From NCBI GenBank assembly GCA_944989445.1, contig CALYLW010000066.1:1425001-1489000 (forward strand): a DNA stretch of 64,000 nt. The letters are read 5' to 3'. Below the pieces are notes generated by a model that did no database searches, was not told the DNA's origin, and saw nothing but the letters and a program-made list of their open reading frames with translations. Of this stretch, positions 10,380-20,290 are shown one piece after another; position 1 is the stretch's first letter; each line of letters begins with the position of its first letter. This DNA is from Ampullaceana balthica. Lineage: Eukaryota > Mollusca > Gastropoda > Lymnaeidae. The translations under genes were made by a program, and so were the position numbers.

Positions 10380-11790
10380 ATATACAACTAGATGTTCTGA
10401 GGCGCCCACGGCGCCCACTTTTTTCAAAAGTCCAAGTAACTTACGTGAATGTTATTGCATGCGTTCGAATCAGTGTGTACGACAACCAAAAAATGGTATG
10501 TGAATGAGTTCAATAATAAGCATGATTGATTAAATTTTAGTTCATTAGAACATGTCCCTTAGCGTTAATTTCAGCCAAACTATTAACGGCTCTTTTTACA
10601 TCGTTCCCTTTTCCAAAATTAAAATATAAGCTCAAACAATGACTTCATATAATATTTTACGACGAGAAACACCACAGGCTCTGTTAATCTCAAAACAAAA
10701 ATGACTATGATTTTACGTCTATATTTTCAATTTTAAAAAAAAATTTGCTGATTGTGTCCTTAAGCGTTAGAGAGTGACCTGGGTTTTTATATAGTAAATC
10801 TATATATATAATTCTCTTCGTGGTCGGACCTGCGAGTCAAGCTGCAAGTATGTTCAACAGATACTAATTTTAGAAAGCAGCGCACCAAATTACTTTACCA
10901 ATGCATCAAAAGGTGTGCAAATTAAATATGCGCTGTAAAAAAAAATTATATGACGTCATTGTTTTCGCTGATATTTTAATTTGTAAAAAGGGAACAATGT
11001 AAAAAGTTATAAAATACTTTGTGTACATTTCAGAAAGTTTAATATTTCGTATTGATCAAACAAGGACACGTTAGTTGGGATTTTGAAAAAGGTGGGCGCC
11101 GTAGGCGCCCTAAAAAAAGTGCATTTTTTCAAAATAAATAGATTTCAGCTGAACACTTCCATCATTTTTTACGGGTGATACGCCGCGGGTCTCTCCAGAG
11201 TTCCTTCTTTTCATTCACTCACAGGCGTTTGCCCAAACCCACCCCATTTTGACAACTGTGTCTTTCAGGAAGTCTTCACCCGTCACTAAATCATTAGCGG
11301 CGTATGCTACGCCGCGGGTCATCTAGTTGTATATATTTTGTTTAGTTACTAGAATACAAAATGCACTTATTTAAATTATGATATGGAACTTAAAAAAAAA
11401 TTAATTGTTGATACCATTAGGTAATGTATTTCTTAAAATATTTTCTTCATTTCCCCTTTAACGTCTCTTTTTGCAACAATAAGTCTTAAGAAATGCCTTT
11501 GAAGAAAAAATTATTACTAGTTATTTGCAAAGTTTGCCATCCACACAACATTACAAATTATGATAATTGATTATTTTTACCCTTTCAATTATGCTGTAAT
11601 ATAATCATCTTAAACAAAAGTTAATCAATATAATAGTTGTTCGTGTAAAAAGTATGAATTTCTATTTTTTTAAAAATATGTATTTTTTCAAACATAGAGG
11701 AATGCCCCTGTTCAGTCACCGAGAACGTTTCATGACAGATTCATGAGAAATGTCTCGGATGTTTGGTTTAAATCTAATGGTAAGTTCTAG
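3599..11790 (+). CDS. PIPK-like lipid kinase, gene 1 (5' end not found)
   Basis: This is a divergent phosphatidylinositol phosphate kinase. The family phosphorylates phosphoinositides at membranes to make PI(4,5)P2. I join 8 exons: 3599-3672, 4014-4089, 4297-4449, 5581-5640, 7486-7701, 8261-8406, 9198-9336 and 11698-11790. All introns are GT-AG, and the joined frame is open for 318 codons to TAG. Family landmarks appear in order: KFVFKTY (residues 26-32), the ATP-site Lys in FIIKT (Lys82), LLPRFFGLY, MNNLLP, YDLKGAT (Asp147), the MDYSLL equivalent TNYSLF (Asn202) and the IID equivalent IIH (His266). The last two positions are normally Asp, so this copy is probably weakened or catalytically dead. 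The N-terminus and the long insert of PIP5K type I are absent. Exon layout matches gene 2. The first coding exon, about 29 codons in gene 2, was not found upstream. Confidence 0.85.
4014..4089 (+). CDS. PIPK gene 1, exon 3
   Basis: The exon follows a CAG acceptor at 4013 and ends at a GAG|GTACAA donor. Its first base completes an Arg codon, followed by KFVFKTYLPRSCAIVRNK. This matches the PIPK strand F(R/K)FKTYAP and the start of the helix after it. Confidence 0.8.
4297..4449 (+). CDS. PIPK gene 1, exon 4 (ATP-binding Lys)
   Basis: This phase-0 exon of 51 codons lies between TTTTAG and GAG|GTAAGC. It carries the glycine-containing strand NTGQTGSKYFLSSNEDFIIK, whose last Lys is the expected ATP-binding residue. 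It then reads LKEILPRL, matching the family's LLPG region. Confidence 0.88.
5581..5640 (+). CDS. PIPK gene 1, exon 5
   Basis: A 60-nt phase-0 exon encodes FLTDHPETLLPRFFGLYSYQ, the family's hinge segment (NPRTLLPKFYGLY in type I kinases). The first AG (5580) is used. The nearer AG at 5590 would break the frame. It is the same length as its counterpart at 52709-52768. Confidence 0.85.
5755..6360. repeat. Degenerate tandem repeat in gene 1 intron
   Basis: About six diverged units of roughly 80-110 bp, each with the phrase CCTAC..ACTGCTAATAATG followed by TTCC.AATGATGCTGTTTACT and AACATTTCTATTTCC. Clear units start near 5760, 5945, 6075, 6165 and 6340. It lies in the intron between exons 5 and 6 and codes for nothing visible. 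Confidence 0.6.
6829..7034. mobile_element. hAT-type MITE A, 206 bp
   Basis: A non-coding element with inverted ends CAGGAGTGGCCA and TGGCCACAATTG. It is flanked by 8-bp duplications CTCTAGAT (6821-6828) and CTCTAGAA (7035-7042). Inside are GAGAGCCG and GTGAGCCG motifs, also seen in the related 207-bp copy at 57318-57524. An 8-bp duplication with CA..TG ends is the hAT hallmark. Confidence 0.8.
7043..7238. mobile_element. hAT-type MITE B, 196 bp
   Basis: Inverted ends CAGGGGTCTCCAAAC and GTTTGGAGACCTCTG are flanked by perfect 8-bp copies of CTCTAGAA at 7035-7042 and 7239-7246. The interior is rich in CGGCCCGCGGGCC-type motifs. It belongs to a different family from MITE A but abuts it, sharing the octamer between them. 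Confidence 0.85.
7486..7701 (+). CDS. PIPK gene 1, exon 6 (DLKG exon)
   Basis: A 216-nt phase-0 exon, the same length as in gene 2. It carries VMNNLLP, YDLKGAT and the run up to DCM, matching the type I segment from VVMNNLLP to the Asp-Cys before the MDYSLL helix. The usual DLKGS Ser is Ala here. The KE-rich stretch after DLKGS is shortened. Confidence 0.9.
8261..8406 (+). CDS. PIPK gene 1, exon 7 (MDYSLL equivalent)
   Basis: A 146-nt exon ending in phase 2 at a GC|GTGAGT donor. It reads HLQNLGLTNYSLFIAVHRVE and continues to PPQSLGLLA. The catalytic Asp of MDYSLL is Asn (codon AAC), as it is in gene 2. Confidence 0.88.
9198..9336 (+). CDS. PIPK gene 1, exon 8 (IID equivalent)
   Basis: It follows CCTTTAG and ends GGG|GTAAAC. 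It encodes RGVPAR, then LLYIGIIHILQPYTLGRKME and FFKSILPGG. This matches type I GGIPARN..LLYIGIIDILQSY..KKLEH.WKAL. The IID Asp, a metal-binding residue in active kinases, is His (codon CAT). Confidence 0.88.
9415..9505. repeat. (TA)n microsatellite
   Basis: About 45 TA units immediately left of the hAT relic, in a gene 1 intron. Confidence 0.95.
9506..10286 (-). mobile_element. hAT transposon relic with transposase tail
   Basis: The ends are inverted (TAGGGCTG.. and ..TAGCCCTA) and are followed inward by repeated TTAACGATTAAT motifs. (TA)n lies on both sides, consistent with insertion into an existing TA tract. On the minus strand near 9725-9990 a broken frame still reads SFRAKTVLCIPVTSVP and then LFSSAGYIVNSTRS, which matches the hAT C-terminal dimerisation region (LCIPATSVPSERVFSTAG). 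Stops interrupt it at the Pro-Glu junction, so it is dead. A partial second copy lies at 60160-60428. Confidence 0.8.
10287..10376. repeat. (TA)n microsatellite
   Basis: The right-hand TA tract next to the hAT relic, interrupted once by an AA. With 9415-9505 it brackets the element. Confidence 0.95.
10388..11120. repeat. Inverted GGCGCC module
   Basis: The left part starts ACTAGATG and runs into GGCGCCCACGGCGCC, then TTTTTTCAAAAGTCC. The right part (about 11070-11120) carries the reverse complement: GGATTTTGAAAAAGG then GGCGCCGTAGGCGCCC. The same module occurs at 29391-29507. The left edge mirrors the end of the Helitron-like element at 11323-11327. AGAAAGCAGCGCACCAAATT at about 10874 also occurs near 29548 and 61611. 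Confidence 0.6.
10799..11327 (+). mobile_element. Helitron-like non-autonomous element
   Basis: It starts with TCTATATATATAATTCTC after an A and ends in CTAGT (11323-11327) before a T, as Helitrons do. Just before the end is an 8-bp-stem hairpin, GCGGCGTA-TGC-TACGCCGC (11297-11315), seven bases from CTAGT. The 5' phrase recurs at 25436, 36217 and 37062, and the 3' hairpin plus CTAGT recurs at 26100-26128. No Rep/helicase coding is seen. Confidence 0.65.
11698..11790 (+). CDS. PIPK gene 1, terminal exon
   Basis: After an ACATAG acceptor the exon reads RNAPVQSPRTFHDRFMRNVS, then DVWFKSNGKF and TAG. It matches the last family block (VHRPGFYAERFQRFM). GGTAAG near the end could act as a donor, but reading through reaches a stop at the expected place. 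A possible polyadenylation signal AATAAA lies at 11984-11989, inside the SINE downstream. Confidence 0.8.
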   Translation, partial: RNAPVQSPRTFHDRFMRNVSDVWFKSNGKF

Positions 11791-11903
11791 TTGAAGGAAT
11801 TCATTGGACAAGTCAGTGATATTGGGTTTAGACCTAACCGCATGCCTTCGTTTAATGAACTTATGGAGTAAGTAACGGGAGTTTTGTCTAGACCTAACTG
11901 TAT

Positions 11904-12066
11904 GTGGCGGCTGGATAGCGAAGTCAATAGTGCGCTCGCCTCACAAGCTGTGGGGCGTGGGATCCAGCCCACGTTAAAGCCACAATAAAAATGTTGATGA
12001 ATGTCAATCGCTTACCTGGAGAGGAGATGGGCGCCGCCAAAGTCTACCAAGCCCCGAGAAAGTACC
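11904..12066 (+). repeat. tRNA-derived SINE, copy 1
   Basis: The head folds like a tRNA. GTGGC pairs with GCCAC, an A-box-like TGGATAGCGAAGTC follows, the anticodon loop reads CTCACAA (Val-like CAC), and there is a perfect T arm CGTGGG-ATCCAG-CCCACG (B-box region). The body has GGAGAGGAGATGGGCGCCGCC and CCAAGCCCCGAGAAAG. The tail is shared with 62828-62932, where the tRNA head is missing. It sits about 110 bp downstream of the gene 1 stop, in sense. Confidence 0.8.
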
Positions 12067-14009
12067 AATAGTAATATTAGAATCCCCCACGACCAATAGG
12101 TTATGGGCCACACACACACACAACAATGTTTAGGAATTCATGGGATCTAACCGTAGGTTCTACTATATTAATGAATTCATGGGATAAATAATGGTGTTTG
12201 ATTTATATTAACTTTAACTTCTAGTTTAAGAAATTCATTTGATAAGTCAGGGAATCATATAGAATAGGACTGCGATGAAGCTTTTAATTACAATACAAGG
12301 TTAGATAATGTACTTAATAAAGCTTTCATTTACTGTTTGATGACACCATTTGTTTATTTTTTATTTTTTTAAGTGTGGAAAATTTATTTGAAACTGCATA
12401 GTTTACGAAATGTGAAAGAACTTCATTGGATAAGGCCAAGATAAAATTTGTTTTTAATAAATGTGTACTGCTTTAAAGAAAGTAACTAAATATATATTTT
12501 TTTTACTGAAACCGCACAGAAATTGTATTTTTTGTTTTTATATTTCTTACCCAAATATGTCTAATTTGTTTTGAGGTACATCTGAAATGTAAAATCATTA
12601 TTTTTAAAACGTCTTACAGTAATGAGTTATGTAAATTTTTCTCAGATATGTATACAAATTATAGAAAATAAAAACATTCTTAACGTTTTTACAAGTGTTA
12701 ATTTCCAGTTTTAAATATTAATACGATTTCAATAACTTTTTTTCAGAATGATCTTAATGTTTCTTTTGAAAACTTCAAGACCTTGAATTCCCTTTCATGA
12801 ACATGAACTTTATTATGTTTACTAAAAATCTGCTAATATTTATCATTTAAAAAACAACCTCACGGTACCAAATACAAAAATTGAGCTCACTTTTTAAAAG
12901 GCATTCAAAGTCCCACAAAATTAATAATTCACAGAATATATTACAATCTCAAGTCATTTTTAATTTTAATGGGAAAAAGTTGAAACGTTTCGATTTTTCA
13001 TAGCATATCTAATATGTTTATATATATAATATATATAATAATATACATATATAATTACATATATAATAAACTTGACCAAAAAATATGCTGGCAACAGTTT
13101 TAGAAGTTATAATATCTATTTTATGTAACCATCAAGCAGAAAAAACCCCATTTAATTTAATTCCTCCTCCGGGGTCGGACTTTGGTACACTTTTTAACCC
13201 GCTGTAAAATACATTTAAAAAACAACAACAACAACCGCAAAGCAATCCCAATACTTTATGAAAATAAATTAAATTACTTCAAATACTTGAAATAAAGTTC
13301 ACACCAGAAAAAACGAGTATATTTTAAAAGGACCACAGTTAGTGCTACCTACAACCACCCCTACTCTCAACCTAATTTTTGTTTTGCCGCCATCTCTTGT
13401 AAACTTTATTATTGATTTATTCAGCCTTCCCCATATTTCAACACCACAGATTTATGTCATCGTTTCACCAAAATCACAAAAATTCGCATTTATAAAGCCA
13501 TGTTATGAAATGGGTTTCGTATAAAACTCTTCATTAGCTTTTAAATATCCACCCACTTCAATATTTCAATGAATCAATGGATTGAGTAAAAAACAAATAG
13601 CAAAATAAATAATGTGTGTTTTTTTAACTTAATTTTAAAAAATATTTTTTTAACGATATGTTATTAAAATGTATTTGCCGGGAATGAAATATATTTTTTT
13701 CCATTTTTACATTATATTAGGTAACATACGTGTAAGTGAGCAAGGACTTTCTTCTATTCGAAAAAAATAAATAAATACATAAATAAATAAATTTATTTTA
13801 AAAAAATTCTCTCAAACACATTACTAGACAAAAAGTTTCTAGATTACAAAGTCTTAATTACAAGTTATAAGTTATAATTTTTAGTTGATATGACAGGGCA
13901 ATGTGTTAAAAAGATTAAGGTTTAAAATTATTTAATATTTTTTTTAAAAATTCAATTTTATATAGCAATCATCTAAATAAGGGTTGTAATATATACACAA
14001 CTATTATGT
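12067..14009. other. Intergenic, no gene seen
   Basis: AT-rich DNA with short CA and TA runs (near 12110 and 13020-13070). The ORF at 13342-13524 has no recognisable motif or codon signal. Nothing else is supported. Confidence 0.6.
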
Positions 14010-14345
14010 TTCTAAATCGTTTATATTTATTCGTAGCATCTGCTTGTCTGATTGTCGCGAAAAATTTGGATCGATTTTAATCCACTTTCCGCTATCCAAT
14101 CGAGCTGAAATTTTGCAGGCAGACTCGTGGTGACCATAAAAATGATCTATAAAAATTTCACATGAATCGAAAGTACTTTAATTTTAAAAAATGATTTTTA
14201 AAAATTATCTCTATGTATCTCTTTGTAGCTGTAAATGTTTATGCTAGTCTATCAAGTGGTGCGTATTATATTGAACATAATTTTAGTTATGTCTCATATA
14301 TAAAGAATTTATAGTCAAAAACTTGTTTTTTTTTACGGTTTTTTG
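14010..14345 (+). repeat. Diverged copy of the TCTCATATATAA repeat
   Basis: It shares, in the same order as 19845-20290, GAGCTGAAATTTTGCA, GACTCGTG, ATCGAA..GTAC, and ATGTCTCATATATAA followed by TTTATAGTCAAAAACTT. It is non-coding. It is the most diverged copy of this family in the window. Confidence 0.6.
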
Positions 14346-16903
14346 TAAATTGACTATTCCAATTTCTACTTAAACATTTTCTAAATAACGAAACGTGCGA
14401 AATTGACATGCACCTATTATTTTCTATACATATCTTTTTTTAAAAACGTGTACAGAAGTGCCTAAAAAGTGAAAATTTGTCCATGTATATACCGGCAATC
14501 AAGAAAAGTAAAATTCATTTTATATTGTTCATGAAGTGGACACTTCGAAAGTACAAACTGCACACACACTGCGCACTGGATTAGTTAATATCTTGCTGCT
14601 AAATGCGTCTTTTGACGTTTATGACAATTTCCTCAAAAGTTGAAATAGATCTCGATGTATACTTTAGACTTGTATATTTCCGGACACAAAGTTAGCGTTG
14701 TACATTACTGCACAATATCCTACATGTGGAAGAAAGTCAGCAGGCCCGAGCCTACGCTCTTCATGGGACTTCACGGAACCCAATTGTTTAATTTTACTTA
14801 ATTAAAAATATTTTTAAAATATTTTTTTAAACTAAAATATTACCAAAATATGTACATATTTCACGCCCGTATTTATATTTACTAATAACAAATCAAAATT
14901 TGTAACTGTTCTCATTTTATAGAATTGTTTCTTGTATTTTAGTTTGTATACTATTTATTATCGCGATTGATTTGAACATGTTATAAGATAATTTGCAAAT
15001 ACACAATATAAGCTATGTTGTTATACTGTTGCATAGTTCTTAATAATGCAATATGTCACTAACGTCCCTTGCAATTTCCTTTCTTTTTTTTATTTATTCG
15101 AAATTCTGTTTACTAATTAGTAGTACCTTTGACAATTGATGTTTAACTTTAAGAAAATTTGAAATGAAATTAGCTAAGTTGGTTTTATCTAGTGAATTCT
15201 TACGTCCGTCGGCTGAGTGAGAATTAATGAGTGGATTTAAATATTTCTTTTTAATAAAGACATTTAAGAAGTGTTTAAGCTTTGACTGCCGGTTCGAATA
15301 TTGTGTTTCATGAAATTAAAGACAATGTGACAATACCTTGTGACTTCCTTTACGACTTATAATTATTTTTGTGTTTTTAAACCCTTGCGACTGAAAAGTG
15401 AACTTGTTCATAAGGTAATTAGTTGTTTCAGATTCGATGCATCCAATTTTGTAACATGTCATTAAAAAATATATATACACTTTGGTTATTTACTTATTTT
15501 TTATATTGAATGTGGTGAAGAGAGCGAGGAACCATTTTGATATATTACAGTAAAAATGAATTTATTTAAAATTGCAAATGCTGCATTCTTGTCTTATCCT
15601 AATATTTGTTTAAGAATGGTTTTCTTTCTGTGTGTGGAATATGCTACGTAAATTATTTTTGCTTTTCCAGAAGCGGGGATATTTTGAATGAAATTTTAAA
15701 TGTGTTATTGGTTTGTTTGTAGGAAGCCGGTCGGATTATTTTTAGTTGTCAAAGCAATTTTGTATCGATGTCATTTGTAGGACTATCAACAATATGGTTT
15801 GTATACCAGAAACTTCTCAACAAATTTAACTTCTACATGTCACGTGAGAGGGAGGTCAGAAGTTAGTTGGTTGTGGTCACATGACAAGAAGAAGAAAGGA
15901 AGTCACGTGAGGGAGACAGATATGGCCGACTGGAGTGTGTTTCTATTTGAGGGCGTTATGATTTAAATTAATGTACATAAAGTTTGAATTAAAAGTATTA
16001 TGTTGAACCAGTGCCTCCTACACTACATTTGTGCAACTTATACAGACTTCGATTATTAGGTTAGAGAAATGTTGAGCTCTTTATCAAAGTAAAGCCAAAG
16101 ATGACTATAATAAAAGAAGTTATGGAAACATAATAAAATGTGTGAAACTTCTAACTACCAAAACTTCAAACACCTAATTGGATCTCAATGCTTCTATTAA
16201 TAATTCTACTGAGATGGAAAGCAAGTAGTAAGGGAGGGTGGCACTGATAAGTTGGTACCTGTAATTGATTCTTCAAGTTTGTCTGCCGCTTCTGTTGAGG
16301 AGACGAACATTACTGTTCCTAAAAACAAATCCATTAATGACCTATCAAATTTCAACAAGTTACAGATGATATAAATAAATTGCTCGAAAGTAAAGATGAA
16401 AATTTGCAATAAGTGCATATATTATAAAATTTTACCAAAGCAGACACGGACGTGACATAACAAGGCAATATGAGACGGCTAACGGGAGAATGACTTTCGT
16501 ATATTTAAATTAATGGAAAAAAGTCTTATGAAAAAACATAGTTTATCTCCAGCTAAAACTTTATGACAATGAATCCAATGTGGTTTGTTGTGCAGCATAA
16601 GCGCACAAAATAAATCAATTGGTTGCTCTTATGAAATATTTAATAAATAGCATGATTAAGTGCTTAAAATTGGCAAACGTTTTAAAAATTGAAGGAATTA
16701 GAAACGAGACTTGACACAAGATAAAATAGTATGGAAAGAAAACTAAACATTTTTTGGGGCAAAAGAATATTATGACATTTCTGGAAAAAATAATGTCTTC
16801 TTCATGGTGTCAGAAATGACAATTTTAGTGTATTTACAGATAACAATTAGAACATACGGATCAGTTTGCAAAGTACCGTCCAGCTCTCCAAGATCATTAT
16901 ATA
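14346..16903. other. Intergenic, mostly unremarkable
   Basis: One fragment, 14731-14773 (ACATGTGGAAGAAAGTCAGC then CTCTTCATGG), matches 47141-47190 and is a retroelement scrap. The rest is AT-rich with no frame or motif I can support. The ORF at 16206-16418 is not convincing. Confidence 0.5.
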
Positions 16904-18675
16904 TGTTACGGCCAATTCCCGAAGTGCGGCCAGTTCTTGAATTCACATTTTGGCTGACAAGTCTGGGCAAAGCCAGATGTATTTAACTATTAAAATTTTA
17001 TATCATACTTTGTCCGGCCAATTTGCGAAGGGGTCGGGTATCCTTGGCGAAATCCCGATGTCGTAGTGGCAGACTGCCCGGTAACAGGCATATCTGTCCC
17101 ATCTGGTATGATAGCGTGCACAGGTAGCAAGGATGGTTCCACTCAGTGACGATTATGTTCGTTTGTCATTATGACTAGTTCTTATTATTCTTACACAGGA
17201 TCATTTTAAGTATGTATTATAGTGACCTGTGAAAAGCGAAATAGCAAAATAAATTTGCATACAAGCTACTTAATGTTTTCACGACTATATGGGCACCAGG
17301 CGTGCTTCAATGAGATGATGTGAAATAATTTGCGAACCTAGTTGTAAATGAACTAAAGAATGTGGCCTGATCTGAAACTGGTGCACAGTGAACCGGTGAA
17401 CCGAGTCAGAGCCAAAGCCAAAAGTCCGTCTAACATTCCACCCAAGTTGGTCAGACTAAAATGATGATATGGGTGCAAACAAATAAGTCAAACATTGGGG
17501 CTGAGAGTATCTGATTTATTCAATACATGAAAAAACCATTATTTTTACCAAGGCATTTAGCAATCGCCATTTTAGGCCATGTTTGGCTGAAAAGCAAACG
17601 TTTAGTTGAGCACCTCGATTCTGCTTATTGATAATTAAGTTACGGAGGAAGACCATAAAACGCTGAACAATAAATGGAGGATGTGTTAAATGCAATGACT
17701 GCACCCAGAAATGAAGATTCTGCCGTGGTGGCATTGGACACATTGGAAAGATCATAGCGGTTGCCTGACTGTAACCACGATAAAAAAATGACTGTTCGGT
17801 ATGTGAAAAAGAATTTAGCTCAGCCCAAAATTTAATCCCTGTGGCAAAGATGTGCATGCCATTTGTAGAATCAGCAATGAAGCAGACGAAGAGTACGGAG
17901 GTAAAATAACTTGCAGGCTATGTCATAATAATAAAATATAAGGAAGAAGAGGTCAGCTGCTCACGATAGTTTGCAAGGTCAAGCCACGAAGATGCTAAAT
18001 TCCAACCAATGGAAGTTGGAGATAACGTCCGTGTTCGTATACCACACGTTGACATACTTAACGGTGATCCAAGAAGAAGCGTTCTTGCAGTTGTAATGGA
18101 CGTTTAGGATGGCTTCTATAAGCTATGAAAAAACATGGTTTTCTCAAACAAACTTATTACAGTAGCGAGTTTTCCATTGTACATGAGAAACTGCTCCCGC
18201 TAAAATGCATGGGCACAGAAGGAAAATCAGTACGAACCATTGGGTCTCATGAATCACTCACTGGTGGCCAATGGCTACACTCGATGCAATTACAGTATTT
18301 AGTGCGCAAAAAATCGCTGCGGATGTATGAATAACAAAGAGTTGTGTAATTCAAAATGGAATAGAGGTCCATACTGTTGTAATAAGCGATAACAGAAAGA
18401 AATATTTTCTGTACTTTGTAAGTTTCATTTTAAAAAAATGATTGTCATCATTTGTTATTAACAATCAATGCAGTATTATATTATGCTAGTCAACCTTCAA
18501 TCTGCTTATGATTTCGTACTTTTAACTTTGGCCAATCGACCCGCGCCATTTCATGAACTGGCCTGCCGAAGCCGAATTACGGGCTTTGGCCAGCCAATTT
18601 AAAGCAACATTGGTCACTTTGCGAATTGTCCGGACATTTAGTGAAGTGGCTGATTTCGGGCGTTGGCCGTACCAA
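16904..18675 (+). mobile_element. Ginger/KRBA2-like DNA transposon relic
   Basis: The inverted ends are TGTTACGGCCAATTCCCGAA at the left and ..TTTCGGGCGTTGGCCGTACCAA at the right. Both run into clustered GGCCA/TTCGCGAA/GTGGC motifs. A second, non-coding copy with the same ends is at 53792-55242. The right half encodes the C-terminal part of a KRBA2-like integrase (17780-18391), so I assign the element to the Ginger-type cut-and-paste transposons. No integrase core is left. Confidence 0.65.
17780..18391 (+). pseudogene. KRBA2-like integrase C-terminal relic
   Basis: Broken + strand frames read CSVC.KEF (near 17788), then CRLCHNN, then KFQPMEVGDNVRVRIPHVDI with DPR.SVLAVVMDV (about 17995-18105), then RCNYSI, CAKNRCGCMNNKELCNSK and CCNK (18283-18391). 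The order is Cys-rich finger, a 'VGDNVRVRIPDVD' module, and a terminal C-x-C-rich tail. This is the layout of the C-terminal part of KRAB-A-domain-containing-2-like proteins, which derive from transposon integrases. Frameshifts and stops separate the pieces. Confidence 0.7.
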
Positions 18676-19844
18676 ATACAAATGAAAATAAGGTCAAATG
18701 CAATGTTGCGTCAAATTCAAAATGAGTTCATTGCAATTTTAATGATAAAAGGTTCACAAAAAATTACCTTGCTAATGTAATACTGCCTCCATTATTCCTT
18801 ACAATTGCTTATAGAAATACTCCTCTAAATTTGAGTTAAAACATTAATTTTGTTAAAAATTTGCACACATACAATACTTGTTTTGGCTATGAGCAGAAAA
18901 CTAATGGAAAAAAAAATATTTACATTTCCATGAAGTATTTTGGCCAAAGGAAATAAAAAGAATTTAAATTATAAATCAAGAAAGGAGAGCTCTCCAAATG
19001 TTCTCATTATTAATTAAAAATAAAATACATGTTTAATTTATTGTAGCATTTTTTATGGAGGGGAGGTTACAAACTTGGAACATTGCCTGGATGGAAAAAC
19101 TCCACCCTACGCCTGCTGATTAGATTTAAAAACTCTAGAAAATTAGTACTTACAATAATTATAATTTTTTAATGTTGCCGCTAAGGACCTGTGGGGAAGA
19201 AAAAGCTGCGTGTCATTTTTGTAGTTTTGAAATATTCCAGTTTTTAAGTTCAAAACCTTACAGAGTTATAATTTGTGAACAAGATATTTGAATTTTTCAT
19301 AGGGTCATAGATGGAATTTGCACATAAGACTACATTCAGAAAATTCTAGTTTTTACCGTCTAAATAGTTTCTAAAATATCACATCGCTGTTTATTTCCTT
19401 GAGGTCTTCAGTTATAATCATAACGATGTTCTTCTTCTTTTCTTCCTTTTTCTCCTCAAAAACAAACCAACACAAAGTTGAACACTAATGAACATTAATT
19501 CATTTCACCCAAAAAGACTTACTTCTATCCGTGATTTTTCCGTCAAGATATCATTCCCAGTTTGTTACCTACAAAGTGTTTAAAATATCGAGATATCAAT
19601 AGATTGATGTGGTAGTTAAAATTATCAATTTTTCTTTTGAACTACTTGAATATGCTATTTAGTGAGTCGGAATTATTACGGAGTATCCGATAAGACAACA
19701 CTGTGCATTGGTTAATTTAGGTCATGATATGTTGCAGGAACACAACTATTACGTACATATGCAACTCATTCGAGAAAAATAGAGCAACTGTAGTATTTGT
19801 AGATGTGTGAGAAGAGGCAACAAAGACAACGTCATTTTTAAATC
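18676..19844. other. Intergenic, nothing seen
   Basis: AT-rich sequence without a repeat shared elsewhere in the window and without coding signal. Confidence 0.5.
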
Positions 19845-20290
19845 ACTTATATTAACTTCACGGTCTTGTATGTCATGATCTCTATCAGTCGTGATCTATG
19901 TTGTTCACGAGCGGGCGGAAAAACACACCTAAAAAATGACACGTTTCCCGTGATGCCATTGAGCTGAAATTTGCACATAGACTCGTGTCACATAACAATT
20001 CATCGTATCAAAATTTCAGATCGATCGAATGTACCATAATTAAATTAATGCATTTTTAGTTTATCTCGATATAACTATATGTAGTGGCCTAATTTGTTTA
20101 CATTCACTTGTCACGCTGAGTTCAGTCCAGCCCTCCTTGACCACACCCCTTGGCCTCGTTTTACAGCAAAGGGGAGATCAGTCAGTTTCAGTCTGTAAAT
20201 ATTTGTCGCGTTTGAACATAATCAATACTTTAAGTTGTGTCTCATATATAAGGGATTTATAGTCAAAAACTTTGTTTTTACTGGGTTGTT
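19845..20290 (+). repeat. TTATATTAACTTCAC repeat, forward copy
   Basis: It begins with TTATATTAACTTCAC, runs through GGGCGGAAAAAC, GAGCTGAAATTTGCAC and ATTTCAGATCGATCGAATGT, and ends TGTCTCATATATAAGGGATT then TATAGTCAAAAAC. Its outer ends (AATCCCTTATA and TATAAGGGATT in complete copies) are inverted. Other copies are at 14010 and 23862-25420, with scraps at 27890 and 59270. Confidence 0.7.
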
